Shown: positions 1 to 9,900, counted from the stretch's first letter. The stretch: DNA of 64,000 bases from Oscarella lobularis (GCF_947507565.1 NC_089180.1:930001-994000); one strand, 5' to 3'. Numbers and translations are program-made. Notes: a model not told the origin generated them from the letters alone.

Positions 1-244
1 CAACAATAGTAGGTTGGATAGATTTCCTTATTTGAGAGGGAATGCGGTGGAGTAGTAGTAAGGTGACGAGGGGCGCAGTGGCTGCCCTTACGGATACGTA
101 AGGCCGTTATCCTTACGGACACAAAAGTGATCATGCGCAGTACGGTTTACGGCGAACTTAGACGATACATCTATGCTTAGAAAAGCGTTTGCAATGTTGT
201 TTTTAAAACTGCAACAAGCAAAGTGACATGCAGGTCAGTAACAC

Positions 245-1889
245 TTAGTAACGCGCACTCGGTTTACGACAACTTTTGCAGAACCATCTTTTGCCTCGTT
301 TGGGAGGATTTGCCAGCCCATTGCACTTCAGATGAATCCAGCAGAGGCAGCCGTCGCAGTTGATGCTTTTATAATCTGACAGCTTTCTTTGGCACACCTC
401 GCACACCCACTCGGCATTTTTCTCCAAACTGGCAGTGACGTTGTCGACGACCATCAAGCATCTTTAGTGAAATACTTCTTTATTATGCTGAGATTGACAT
501 CTTCGTGAAGACATTGATACGGAACTTTGTCAGGGCGACATTCCACGTCTTCTTCTTCAATCGGTTTCTTCTCCAACATAGCTTTGTCCGCCAATTCTTC
601 TTCAACAAACCACAGTAACATAGCTAGGAAAAGCATATTTTAGTTGTTGCCAGAAAGCGTAAAAATCCACGAATGAATTACTGACATTTTTCTTTATCAG
701 AATTTGGCCTATGAATGAACGGAACCGGTTTCTCTGACATTCGGCACAGTTTTGCTTTTGGAATTCCAATCACCGTGGTGCCAGCCTTCCTTGGCCGGCC
801 ACGCTTCAGCTTTCGAGGAGGCAACGTAAACGTAACTGTCTGTCCTAATGAGAAAGATGCACGTGACAACTGGATGAATTTACGATGTGAAACTAAACAT
901 GAATACCTTGTTCTACCGAATGGTCGCCATGTTGCATTGGCGAGCTGCTACCGTTTGAATCTCCATTGCGTTTAGGATCTTGGACATATGTGGAATCGTC
1001 TGCATCTGAATCTGAACCAGATAGATCATCTACATCATCGCAACCATGGGCAGACTCTACTAACAAATGAAATCATTCTTTTCAGTTTACAATCTTGGTA
1101 TGGAATAAAACCTTTGAATTCATCGACTGTGATTCGTTTTCCTTTAGAGAGCAGCGTGTTCTGCTTTTTTAAAGCTTTGAGGTTAAAGACGAAGTCCCTT
1201 GTCCCCATGTGAGACATCACTCGAGCGGAGTCTTGTGCTACTTTCAACGCTTTGGCAAACTTTTCTTGCTCTGTTAAAGAGCGGCCACGTTCGCGTTCCA
1301 CGTCTTCTATTTCAATAAGAAAGGTTTCGGTTGAGTTTAGTCCGCCATCCGTTTTCTCGAAAGCGTAGTGATTTTCCGTGAAATAATCGACGTGCCATCT
1401 TTGGGCGCAAAGCTCGGAAGAAAACATGTCTATTTCTTCAGCTTCTCTAACAGCAAATATGTGCCGGCATGGCAACAGCATGGATGTGCGAAAATGGCAA
1501 GGACAGTCGTCCACGTCTGTTATAAAATCGCCTCGCTTAGATGAAATCATTTTCTGGCCTTGTGCTTCATGCGGAGAAAATATCACTTTGTCGCGCACTT
1601 GAAACTGTTGCTTGACATGTTTGAACGCAAACGGAGTGAGCAGACGTGAATAGTCGCCTAAACAGGGATGTGTCCAATTGCCCACAGGCCTTTTTAAAGT
1701 GATGCTAACTGCACGATGCTCCCTTTCCAATTTAATAGAAAAAATGCACGTCATGAGATCAGCGAAGAACACCCTTATAGGAGAGTAGCGACAGACAACA
1801 GCTTTTATTTTTTGATTGATTGCTTCGAGCCTGTTGTTAGTGTTCGTCATGAAGTTGTTGTATGTACGAATTAAGTTATTAGAGACGCT
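245..1889 (-). CDS. Transposase-derived SWIM zinc finger / AT-hook / PHD finger gene (3' part)
   Basis: Minus-strand gene read as several exons. Exon 1065-1889 begins after an AG acceptor and carries the end of a MULE/ZSWIM-type transposase fold (YNNFMTNTNNRLEAINQKIK) followed by a SWIM zinc finger (CPCHF, then CRHIF; CxCx10CxH). An acidic serine/aspartate linker ends near 907. Exon 686-844 holds an AT-hook (KRGRPRK) and joins the linker in frame. Exon 245-623 holds an acidic segment and a C4HC3 PHD finger (CEVC, CDGC, HLKC, CKSC). The combination resembles host proteins derived from Mutator-like transposases (ZSWIM1/3 type); such proteins bind DNA or chromatin. No catalytic N-terminal part was found upstream of 1889, so the gene is partial or broken at its 5' end. 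Near 458 the frame shifts by one base: adding one G would give DAWMVVDNV and join linker to PHD. Function beyond DNA/chromatin binding is not claimed. Confidence 0.6.
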
Positions 1890-2347
1890 CTACGTCATAG
1901 CTTCGAGATCCCAAAAGCGAGACAACTAGGGGAGAATTGGAAAGTCTAGGCGCGGTCTAGGTGATCGTACGCAGAAGCGACGAGCTCCGCAGCTGAGGAG
2001 TTCGTCGTTTTCGCGTACTACATTGCTTTCTTTCGCGTACGATCGTCACATTTTCGCTTACGATCGCGTACGATTGGGTGGCATAAGCGTGCGATCGACC
2101 TTGATCACTCATCGCTACTCGTATAAAAACATTCGAGGGCGTAAACGGTTAGAACAGCTAATTGGTCCCTACGTCACAGACAACTCGGCCTGTGATTGGG
2201 CCGCACTCCACAGTGCGGGGTGCAACACATCCCCCCCTCCCGTTTGGCCTGACCCTATGCCACGGTCACGTGCAAGGGTCAGGTGACCTGACTACACTCC
2301 ACCTCCACCTCCACCAGACTAAACGCCTCCATATAAAAATCGCTTAC
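1890..2347. other. Non-coding stretch with CGTACGATCG-like motifs and a small hairpin
   Basis: No gene is recognisable. Around 1965-2085 short CGCGTACGATCG-like words recur on both strands. Near 2200 a short perfect hairpin occurs (CCGCACT, loop CCAC, AGTGCGG). The region separates the broken 5' side of the SWIM/PHD gene from the RRM fragment. I looked here for the continuation of the RRM (a GFGFV-type RNP1 exon) on the minus strand and did not find it. Confidence 0.4.
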
Positions 2348-2681
2348 CGGGACCGCTTAGTCGAAGGATCGGTCTTGACTTCGGCGATGAGAACTTCGCC
2401 AAACTTCGAGAAGTACTTCGTCAGGCCATCTGCGCGTACGAAGCGAAAAAAATTAGGCGGAAATCGTCTCCTCCCCCCTCGACGATCCTCTCTCGAGGGC
2501 AACGCCCCCGGCCGCGTCGCGTGATGCTGCACGCTCGCCCTCGTCTCACCGTCGTCCGTGTCCCAGCTAAGGCCGCCAACGAAAATTCTCCTATAGGTCG
2601 TCGAGAAAAACAAGATGTATAAATAGTATCGGTCTTCTAACGTTGTTCTTACCCTTCTTCTTCGTCACGGTCCATTGTCAT
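2348..2681 (-). CDS. RRM RNA-binding protein, 5' three-exon fragment
   Basis: Three exons with clean GT-AG borders: 2653-2681 (MTMDRDEEE plus GG), 2550-2590 and 2348-2429. Spliced they give GRIFVGGLSWDTDDDGLTKY and then FSKFGEVLIAEVKTDPSTKR, the first half of an RRM with an RNP2 motif (IFVGGL), as in DAZAP1/Musashi/hnRNP A-type proteins. Phases agree at both junctions. The third exon ends in a good donor (GTAAGCG at 2347) after KRSR, exactly where the RNP1 strand (GFGFV) should follow, but no such exon is visible down to 1890. It is therefore a 5' fragment: a truncated gene, or one whose remaining exons have been displaced. The start codon is the first ATG of a short first exon; the second ATG two codons on is equally possible. 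Family confident, exact orthologue not. Confidence 0.6.
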
Positions 2682-2991
2682 CGTGGCGCGAAGCGAGACG
2701 ACGTGCAAAAAGCGTCGGACGTCTTGCGACCGAGTACGGGACCTGTAGTTAGGCAAATTAGATCGAGGGAAAATTCGATAGGCGGGACTAAACATCCGTT
2801 GGAATGTGCGCGTGCCGAGAGCACCGTAGTACGAGTAAGACTACAATTATGGCGGGGAGGAAAAAAAAGAACACACGGACCGCCGAAGCAGGGGGAGGGG
2901 AGAAGAAACGATTACCCATTCAAATTTGGGAATAAAAGCGGGGGGAACAAGCTCGCACATTAGATGCATTCCCTTCTCGTATACGGCATAC

Positions 2992-3386
2992 CGGCACTGA
3001 TAGACGGGATCGCCGGCTCGTAGTATCAATTTTCCGCAGACCGTAGGCGGGGCTCGTTCGCATTCTTCCGGGTCGCCGCTAGTCTCGCGTGGCCAGACCT
3101 CTCTCCAGTGGTGGTTAATATCACCAAGGGGGAAGGGTCTGGCTACGCGAGACTAGGTCGCCGCCACTCAAAATGACGTCGAATCCGGTCGTTACGCGTT
3201 TCCGCAGATCCCACGTTGCTGTATTCGTTCGTTCGGTCGCTGCGGCGAATCGTCGCCGGACGTTCGCGCGACGAGCGCGTCGATTTTCGACGCGATGAAC
3301 GTTTTCACCACGTCCTCGACGATTTCCGGACCCTCGACTTCGATTCGGGTCGCCACCGATTTGAGCGATTCGTTTTCCGTTTTCAT
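2992..3386 (-). CDS. UBR-box-like protein fragment, two exons
   Basis: Exon 3196-3386 starts at an ATG and reads MKTENESLKSVATRIEVEG onward, ending at a donor GTAACG (phase 2). Exon 2992-3078 reads in the matching phase and contains CGKLILRAGDPVYQCR before a donor GTATGC. This resembles the first zinc-binding strand of the UBR box of UBR1/2 N-recognin E3 ligases (CGRVF..GEPTYSCR), with one extra residue between the cysteines. The expected next exon (a DCA..PTCVLC-like segment) was not found, so assignment rests on about 16 residues. A 78-bp MITE lies between the two exons and its last AG would be the splice acceptor. It could be a different Cys-rich protein. Confidence 0.33.
3079..3156. mobile_element. 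78-bp MITE with terminal inverted repeats and 7-bp target duplication
   Basis: Ends are inverted repeats of about 20 bp: CTAGTCTCGCGTGGCCAGAC at the left and the complement of CTAGTCTCGCGTAGCCAGAC at the right. It is flanked by a direct repeat GTCGCCG (3072-3078 and 3157-3163), a target-site duplication. No coding capacity. A truncated relative lies at 20904-20965, so this is a dispersed family. It sits at the intron/exon edge of the minus-strand UBR-like fragment. Confidence 0.8.
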
Positions 3387-3999
3387 TGTTCGAGTGAGAC
3401 GCTCGTTCGCCGCTCGTTCGCGTCGTTTTAGAACGTTTGGGAGGAGACAGTCATTTTTTTATACCAACGGCGACGTGTCACGTTCTTGGCGCACGCGCGC
3501 CAGCCCGCGAAAACGACTGGAAAGACACCGCCCACGGATTCGACCTTACACGTGTAATCAACAATTAGTGTTTTGTTTTCTCAAAGGTCACGTTTCTTTA
3601 GGACCACCTAAGGTAATGAGACTTTGGCCAATGACGAGACAGAGCACGTGACTCCCCTGTCGAAGCTTGTTCAAAAATTGCCCTTGTTCTTTTTCACTAG
3701 ATGATGGTGATAGGTCCACTGCAATGATCTTTAACTTCTGATTCCTCAAAGCAGCCAGCAAACTGACTCCGCGTTTCGCTGAGCCGTCATCTCGTACGAC
3801 AGCTACGTCACTTTGTCGAGCGTCCATTGAAGCTATAATTAAATAAATAAATAAATAAAATTGCCGACTTTAATTTATTTCTCCAACCTGAGGAATCAGA
3901 ATGTGTTAAAAAATTTGGTGGACCGATGCAGGGCTTAGAGGATTACTCATCTGATTCATTATTTCTTCCGCGTCGTTCCGTGTTTTTCCCGAACGATCG
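3387..3999. other. Region without recognised gene
   Basis: A GC-rich stretch upstream of the UBR-like start (3387-3545) could be its promoter. A minus-strand open frame of 79 codons (3588-3827) has no family I recognise and no supporting splice context. A short AAAT microsatellite lies at 3838-3858. Nothing else is evident. Confidence 0.3.
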
Positions 4000-4392
4000 T
4001 CAGTACGGTCTGTGCGTTCTCCCATGATTACTATAGAGACATTCGTCGATAAACACTTTGAATGATGATTGCTGTTGCCCAAAGGATTCCGACTCAGTAT
4101 CGCTGCTTCCCTCGCTTCCCGAACCCCCGATATGCTTGAAACGTCGCCTGAAAATTTTTTGGGTACTATAGAAGTGACGTCAAAATTCTAAATAGGTACC
4201 GGAAATCTTTTCAAAGTCCTCTTCAGCCACCGCTGTCAAGCCGAGAATTTTTCGCTTGATATTCAGACGATGCCAGTCGAGTTTGTAATGCTGAACCTGA
4301 GAGGAAATGTGTCCATTCTCGTTTCGCTGATTTTTCTGCCAACCTGCTGCTCTCTGTTTTGAAATTCCGCGTGACAAGCGGAGCAGGCTCGA
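4000..4392 (-). CDS. ANKZF1-like: ANKZF1/Vms1-like zinc-finger fragment
   Basis: Exons 4344-4392, 4200-4296 and from 4147 downward. Spliced, they read ACSACHAEFQNREQQ then VQHYKLDWHRLNIKRKILG then DFEKISGDVSSISG. This matches the C2H2 finger and following segment of ANKZF1/Vms1 (CSACQ...HYKLDWHRFNL...DFEK), the peptidyl-tRNA hydrolase that releases stalled nascent chains from 60S ribosomes. The release-factor-like domain and the ankyrin repeats are not seen nearby, so only a small N-terminal part is present. After SSISG the frame is lost; one extra G in a run of five would restore an acidic serine-rich tail (GSGSEGSSDTESES), as expected for the family. The first intron has a weak donor (GTTGGC). 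Probably a gene fragment or a gene with assembly errors. Confidence 0.6.
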
Positions 4393-4623
4393 CTAAACGA
4401 GCGATTTTTGTCTTTATCTAGATATTCGATTGACTAAACGCGGCTATGGAGAGATCGAGATGTCAACTGCACCTCGACGAGGCTCTTCTGAAGGATCCTC
4501 GGTCTTAGACCGATCTTTGAATCTGAAGAGAATCGCGTAGCAAACGCACTCCCGCCGAGGTTAGAACGTTCTTTGCATAATTCCCTAGCCTTATCCGGGA
4601 ACGCGTAGCGTAGAAGATATGCA

Positions 4624-5371
4624 ATGCTTTGTCGAGCTTTTTCTCGTCTAAATGTACCGCTTCCGTACCGAAGAGAGTTTCGAATTAAATTTCAGGCGTC
4701 TTCTAGCTAAGGCACTTGGGAACAAAGAAGGAATCGACACTCTGGAGGCAAAAGCCGAATCGAAAGCCGAGAATTCGAGTCCGACTGGTCAAAGACGTTG
4801 ACGGTTGGCTTCAATTCTTCTCGCGGTTTATGGCCTTTTATCGCGCCTTCTCAGGTGTGGGACAAAAAGGCGAGGAAATCGTTGCAAAACGAGGCTTCGC
4901 TCGAAATTACCTTCTCCCGAGTCGAAATGCCGTTTATGCGTTGAACAGCAGCAGCAGAGATGATCACGTGGTCAATTTGTAAAATTAACTCATATGAACG
5001 ATTGTAGAATTTGATTCTCAGCCAAGTGATCTTCAGGAAAGCGAAAGGTGATTTAGTACTGCCTGCATCATTACCTTCAGTCTATTGACCTGTGTCTTAT
5101 CTCAGATTCTCCAGTTTCTGAAGAAATCAGCTGTGACTGTTTCGAGGCCCAGGGATGACGAAGTAGCCATATACCCGTGGGATTTAGTTGCAGCCTGTCG
5201 TAAACAGGTATAAGGAACAGTAACGGGAAACCTATTACCATTATTGTAATTACTATTATTACTATTATTATTATCGTTTCTTCTCAGCTTCAGTTGCACG
5301 TTCCTCGCGAGGCTGTCTCGTTTGAAGGGGACGCTCCCCGTTTGTCGGCATTTGAAAATCATCAGGCTTAG
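4624..5371 (+). CDS. MRPL9: Mitochondrial ribosomal protein L9 (bL9m), multi-exon
   Basis: Exons read by eye: 4624-4653, 4707-4803, 4855 to about 4978, probably a small exon near 5024-5048, 5106-5207 and 5288-5371. The first exon gives MLCRAFSRLN, basic and lacking acids, typical of a mitochondrial presequence. Exons 2-3 give VRLVKDVDGVGQKGEEIVAK and RGFARNYLLPSRNAVYAL, the bL9 signature (G..G....V..G.ARN.L.P...AV.A). Exon 5 gives FLKKSAVTVSRPRDDEVAIY, matching the family's C-terminal domain. Phases agree at 4653/4707 and 4803/4855; the junction between exons 3 and 5 is unresolved. The donor at 4804 is a weak GTTGGC. The C-terminus (stop at 5371) is shorter than in human. An ATT-rich microsatellite lies in the last intron (about 5238-5275). 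The protein would be a component of the large mitoribosomal subunit. Confidence 0.65.
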
Positions 5372-5501
5372 CTGCTTTCCAGGATATCTGCAGGAAGAAA
5401 TTCAAGAGAAACATCTTAGGGTTCATCATAGATGCCAAAATGAGGGGTACCGTCTCAACTAAATCTGCGAGTCACGCTGACGTTGACCCAACTCCCCCCT
5501 T

Positions 5502-5679
5502 GATCGCTTTGGTAATCATTATGTGTCTAAATGACTGAGGGTCACGTGTCTAGTGGTCGCGTGGTCCTGCACGTGGCCAAGATAGACGTTCGATTGCTTT
5601 GGTAATCATTATGTGTCTAAATGACTGAGGGTCACGTGTCTAGTGGTCGTGGTCCTGCACGTGGCCAAGATGGACGTTC
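5502..5679 (+). repeat. 90-bp tandem duplication over the start of the ZYG11/ZER1-like gene
   Basis: Two near-identical copies: 5502-5591 and 5592-5679. The second lacks 2 bp (GGTCGTGG instead of GGTCGCGTGG). Both run through GTGGCCAAGAT.GACGTTCG, the initiation context of the downstream gene. The start ATG at 5670 is ATA (5582) in the upstream copy, so only the downstream copy can initiate there. Confidence 0.9.
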
Positions 5680-8054
5680 GCCTGCTGTCGCTCTCCGATT
5701 TGTCCGTCGCATGCCTTTGCCGAACGTCACCGCTATCCGCTAATCTCGACGTTACGAATGCTCTACCCGAGCTACTGCCGTCGGTCGCCGAAGTCATTCT
5801 CGCCAATAGCGCGATCGTCTTGCCTTATACGATCTCGAACGAGCTGATCGAAGGCCTCGCTCGACGCGCTAAGCTGACAGCGAACATGCTGGACATCCTT
5901 CTCGGGAAAAGATGCCGTCTGAACACTCTACCACTCACTTCTATCGCGTCTGTTCATAAAGAGACGATCGTCGAGAATCTTCGCGAGCAGAAGTACGTGA
6001 AGAGCATCGACATATCGTTGAGCCCGTGTCTCGGCGATTTGCCCGTTCCTTTTCTGGAAATTCTCGCGGGGACCCCGACGAGGAACTCTCTCGTGCACTT
6101 CGCCGCAAATCGCGCGAAAGGCGCCATCGGTTTGCACGTGCTACCGCAATTTGCCAATTTGAAGTATCTCGACGTAACCTTAACGGATCTCAGCGAAACT
6201 CATCTGCGAGCTGCCGTTGCGTCATTACGTCACTTGGAGCATCTTGACCTATCCGGAACGAACGTCACTTGGTACGACGTCTTTGCAACTGCCGATATAT
6301 TTGCATCGGATCAACTCAAGTATTTGTCGTTGCAATCGCTTGAGATAATGAGCGCCACTGATTGGACATCTGGCAAAGGAGACCTCTCTATGGTTCGTCG
6401 TTTTTTTGAAAAACAGCAAAGTCTTTCGACTCTTGATCTGTCGTACGCGAGGAAGACTGCGTTTCTCTTTGATTTATCGCTTGGCGCAACTTGCGATCCA
6501 CGTTTCTACCTAACGTGTCGTCATATTTTACGTTGCGCGTCGTCTCTCACTTCTATTGACGTGTCGCAGAACTGTGCATTGAGCGACATAACAGATCTGC
6601 TTCTCGAAACGAATCGTCTTGATCAGCTACGATTTCTTGGATACGTGCGCAGTAACGGATTGGTTGATGATCCTATGCATACATTGACGTCTCGTCCTCA
6701 TCTAAAGATGACTCTTCCGTCTTGGGATCCCAACGCTTCGTGCTGTGAGCAACAGTTTCACCCGAGTCACGTTTTCAAAACCGCTCTCTATTTGTGCGAC
6801 GCAATGTGCAGTCTTCCCAAGGCAGTGGAGATGAGTTATGATGCATTTGTCGCGTCTGGCCTTGCTCCCCTTATGCAGTTGCTCTGCACAGCGTCAAGAC
6901 GCCTGCTGACTGACGAGAGTATTGCTTTGGAGTTGTCTTCGCTGTTTTGCCAACTTCCCAAATGGGATTGCCTTTTTCCCCGAGCGAATTCCTTCTTCAT
7001 GAATGACGCGTGGGAGCAAATACTGGAGAATTCCATTGTCTTTGCTCTACAACATAAATGCGTCAAAGTCAATATTAGCAATGAAATGTTTGCAGACAGC
7101 TTACTTGTGCTCATGAATAAATTTTCGTCTTTCGTTGTCGAGAGGCCGTCGCTTCTAAGTCTAACTCTTGCATTTTCTCTCAAGTGGAACACACAGCTCG
7201 CTTCCAAGTGGTCCGTCCTAACACAACTATTCAGTGCAATATCACAATCAAAGCGAAAGGAGATAGCATCGAAAAGTGACATCAGTTCCCAGATAATGTC
7301 TCATTCATCTGATTGCATTAAAAAGAGCGCCAACTATAAGAGCGATCAGGAATTATTCTTCGAAGGAGGCACATCTCTTCTGAATGCTTTTGCGGTGCTG
7401 TATACCGGCTTACCTGACGTCTTGATTGCTTTCGACGGAGTTCTTCCTGTCGAAAATGCCGTTGCCATGGCGGAGATGGCGTTCAAATCGTTTTCGCTTC
7501 ACGACGACGAAAGAGGTTCGTCTTTATACGTCGCCGCTCTGGAAGCTTTAACTGTTGTAGCTGAGTGTCCCACGCTGGCACCTAAGCTGTTTTCAAAGCG
7601 AGTTCTCAACACAGTCTTCGCAGCCGTTCCTCGTCAGAAAAGTATGCACGTTGCATATTCGTATCTGGCATGCCTTCTTCTTGTTGAATCGGCGTCCAGT
7701 TGGCCGTCTGATTGCGTGGCGAGAGAAAGAGTGGCTGCGAGCTTGGCAAGTGGGGATCTGATTGGCGTGGAGTTTTCTTATCGTCACGCCACAGTTGTGC
7801 CCTTACTGAAGATGGCTCAAAGCAAGGAATTCGCCTCCGTTGCCTTGTTTGGCCTCCAGCGTCTCTACTCTTTTTGCAGCAATCATTTTGATGCCGAAGC
7901 TTATTACAGCCGTTCTCGACTGTGTCCTATTTGTCTCATAAGAAAGGAAATCGGTTTTGACGTCTTTTGTTCCCTTCCTGTACCGTCGACGTCAAATATG
8001 GAAGTGGATCTCGATTCTGTTGCTCAAACCTGCAAGAATCACAAGGACTGCTAA
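5670..8054 (+). CDS. ZYG11/ZER1-family LRR and armadillo protein (CRL2 substrate receptor)
   Basis: An uninterrupted frame of 794 codons, intronless unlike its neighbours. I place the start at ATG 5670 (MDVRLLSLSDLSVACL); a few upstream codons are open but lack an ATG. Residues about 100-330 contain leucine-rich repeats (LKYLDVTLTDLSETHL, LRHLEHLDLSGTN, LSTLDLSYA). The C-terminal half is helical and armadillo-like, and ends with blocks typical of ZYG11B/ZER1 (SYLACLLLVESASSWP, SYRHATVVPLLK, ALFGLQRLYSFC). Length matches human ZYG11B/ZER1 (about 745-770). In animals these proteins are substrate receptors of Cullin-2 E3 ligases and recognise N-terminal glycine degrons. The peptide-binding residues were not checked. 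Lack of introns in a compact but intron-bearing region could indicate retroposition. Confidence 0.8.
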   Translation: MDVRLLSLSDLSVACLCRTSPLSANLDVTNALPELLPSVAEVILANSAIVLPYTISNELIEGLARRAKLTANMLDILLGKRCRLNTLPLTSIASVHKETIVENLREQKYVKSIDISLSPCLGDLPVPFLEILAGTPTRNSLVHFAANRAKGAIGLHVLPQFANLKYLDVTLTDLSETHLRAAVASLRHLEHLDLSGTNVTWYDVFATADIFASDQLKYLSLQSLEIMSATDWTSGKGDLSMVRRFFEKQQSLSTLDLSYARKTAFLFDLSLGATCDPRFYLTCRHILRCASSLTSIDVSQNCALSDITDLLLETNRLDQLRFLGYVRSNGLVDDPMHTLTSRPHLKMTLPSWDPNASCCEQQFHPSHVFKTALYLCDAMCSLPKAVEMSYDAFVASGLAPLMQLLCTASRRLLTDESIALELSSLFCQLPKWDCLFPRANSFFMNDAWEQILENSIVFALQHKCVKVNISNEMFADSLLVLMNKFSSFVVERPSLLSLTLAFSLKWNTQLASKWSVLTQLFSAISQSKRKEIASKSDISSQIMSHSSDCIKKSANYKSDQELFFEGGTSLLNAFAVLYTGLPDVLIAFDGVLPVENAVAMAEMAFKSFSLHDDERGSSLYVAALEALTVVAECPTLAPKLFSKRVLNTVFAAVPRQKSMHVAYSYLACLLLVESASSWPSDCVARERVAASLASGDLIGVEFSYRHATVVPLLKMAQSKEFASVALFGLQRLYSFCSNHFDAEAYYSRSRLCPICLIRKEIGFDVFCSLPVPSTSNMEVDLDSVAQTCKNHKDC

Positions 8055-9535
8055 ATTATCAGATCATTTGACTATTTAGTATGTTCTGCATTGAGTTTGT
8101 TAGGAATTTAAATTTTGCATGTGCTTTCGGCATCGGTGTCAGTGTGCAGCGCGCTAAGCAAGTTTCGTTCTCCTGGCTTTCTCTTCGTTCCTCGTTTTGT
8201 ACGAGTTCCACGCAGCTGCGTCTTATCGGACAGGCCCTAAAGATCGATCTGCAAGAACCGATCGTGGACGTGAGTCCTCTCTTGTGGAGACTCCTTCTTC
8301 GAAGCGATCAACAACGCCGGAGACGGTAAAGACGCATAAATCGCTATTTGTTCAACTACTCGAAAATCATTGCAGGTGGAGTCGACGCTGAGATGCTGCC
8401 GGATCGCTCATTCGAAGCTTCTCAACCGTCCACGACCCCAACATCACTTTGCAACTTGCAAGGCTTCGCAACGCCCCGACGACAAAGAAAATGAGTTCCA
8501 ACGAAGTGAAAATATCAATTAGAATTTTTCATTCTAATTAAAATTTTAAATAATTTCTTAGAGTAATCGAATTTTTCTGGCTTCGTACAACGGCTCATAA
8601 GAGTTCAATGAGACGGCTACGGAAGTTTATTTCTCAATTCATCGTTTGTCAGCGTAGCTCCAAGCGCTTTTCGCTATTATATGAATATCAGCAAAAGGTG
8701 ACGTGATCAGACGAGCTTTAATTCTATTAATTGTATTGACTTGCAGTTGCACTGGCGCCTAATCTTTTCAATTAAGGAACGGTTGTTATGACCTGATTGT
8801 CGCTAAGGACCCCGCCAAATGTAAATAATAGTGTCATAATTTTTGTGCACTCTCCTCATTGAAATGTGTAATTAAGTCCATTCCTTATAGGCTGAAATAA
8901 AAGTTGGCAGGTTGCTGGTTCTGCTTCCATGAAAGTAGAATCAAGTGATCCTCTCAACAGAGTATGCATTCAAACTGTCCGTTGCGCCTCTAGCGTTTTT
9001 ATATGTGCAGAGAACACTTAGTCAGCATTTGGTCATCACGTCCACGTTGGCAGGTGATCGCATTTCGAATTGCTGATACTGGGGAGGCTGGGCGAAGTTA
9101 CACGCTCAACCCGTTCTCGCGAATAGGTTTGTTTTAATTGTCTAGTTTCATTTTCCTCATAATATCGTTCACTTAGACTCAGACTCGTCGTCGTCTTCAT
9201 CCTCAGAAGGAGAAGAGAATATCGTTGGCTACGATTCGTAGCCAAGCTTCTGTCAGCAGACGGCACCAAAACGTATGCGTTGTGCCTATTGGATCCTTTG
9301 TGACGTCAGAAAAATTTTGAAAGAAGAAGGATTGTACCGGGTATGCTTAGCGTTTTAGATGATTTTTTATTATAGTTGTGGCATGCAGAGGGTCCTGAGC
9401 ATGACCCGCTCATTAGATTTTGAAACTGCTCCGGGACTCTCGTGCAAGAGGTCTCGTGTGCACGTATTTTATAGCGCGTCGCAAACACAGACGTTGTGCA
9501 CACGTAGAAGATATCATAATTTTTATTAAATAAAA
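8055..9535. other. Largely unassigned region with one possible short spliced frame
   Basis: On the plus strand a donor GTAAAG (8328) and an acceptor TTGCAG (8375) could join FFEAINNAGD to GVDAEMLPDRSFEAS, ending PRRQRK at about 8493. Other frames through the same junction are also open, so I cannot choose and assign no function. The remainder (8500-9535) is AT-rich without recognisable coding. At about 9391-9410 there is one copy of the palindromic word AGGGTCCTGAGCATGACCC, which also occurs in the element at 25.4-25.7 kb. Confidence 0.3.
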
Positions 9536-9589
9536 CCCGGAACTAAACCGGAACTATGAGAAAATTTTTTGCGCAGAGGTCTCTTCAGT

Positions 9590-9900
9590 TTCGGTGTGTC
9601 CACCCTCGGGTGGATGGGGGTCAACCTCCCTACTCCCCCGTCGGAGTTAGAGCCTGTTTAGTCTCCCGGCTCGGACGCCTGGGACCGGCAGCACTCGGAT
9701 ATGAGTGCTGCCGGCCTGATTCCAGGGGGACCGCTATTGTAACCCACCGCGTCTTGCCCAAGTGGGGTGGCAGTTTATCACTCATGCCACTGGAGTAGGG
9801 GCTTGGCTCCCCTGCCTTTGAGCCACGTTTCACCTCTCTGGCTCAAGAGTTAGGGCCGCGTTTTATTTAGTCACCTCGGGGCCCAGAGGTGAATGAAGTC
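9590..9900. other. GC-rich block with several strong hairpins (possible structured RNA or SINE-like unit)
   Basis: The block stands out from AT-rich surroundings. It contains a perfect 12-bp stem with a 6-nt loop (CCGGCAGCACTC / GAGTGCTGCCGG, about 9685-9714), a CCACCC..GGGTGG hairpin near 9600, GGGGGT/ACTCCCCC near 9617, GAGCCA/TGGCTC near 9821-9845 and TCACCTC/GAGGTGA near 9871-9893. No tRNA-type A or B box was seen. It could be a structured non-coding RNA, the end of a non-LTR element or a SINE; I do not recognise the family. Confidence 0.35.

Noticed and set aside
5238-5275. Asparagine-rich minus-strand peptide (NNNSNNSNYNN)
   Set aside because: Translation of an ATT microsatellite within an intron of the L9 gene.
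6836-7282. A 148-codon minus-strand frame opposite the ZYG11/ZER1-like gene
   Set aside because: Antisense shadow of a long coding frame with clear LRR/ARM features.
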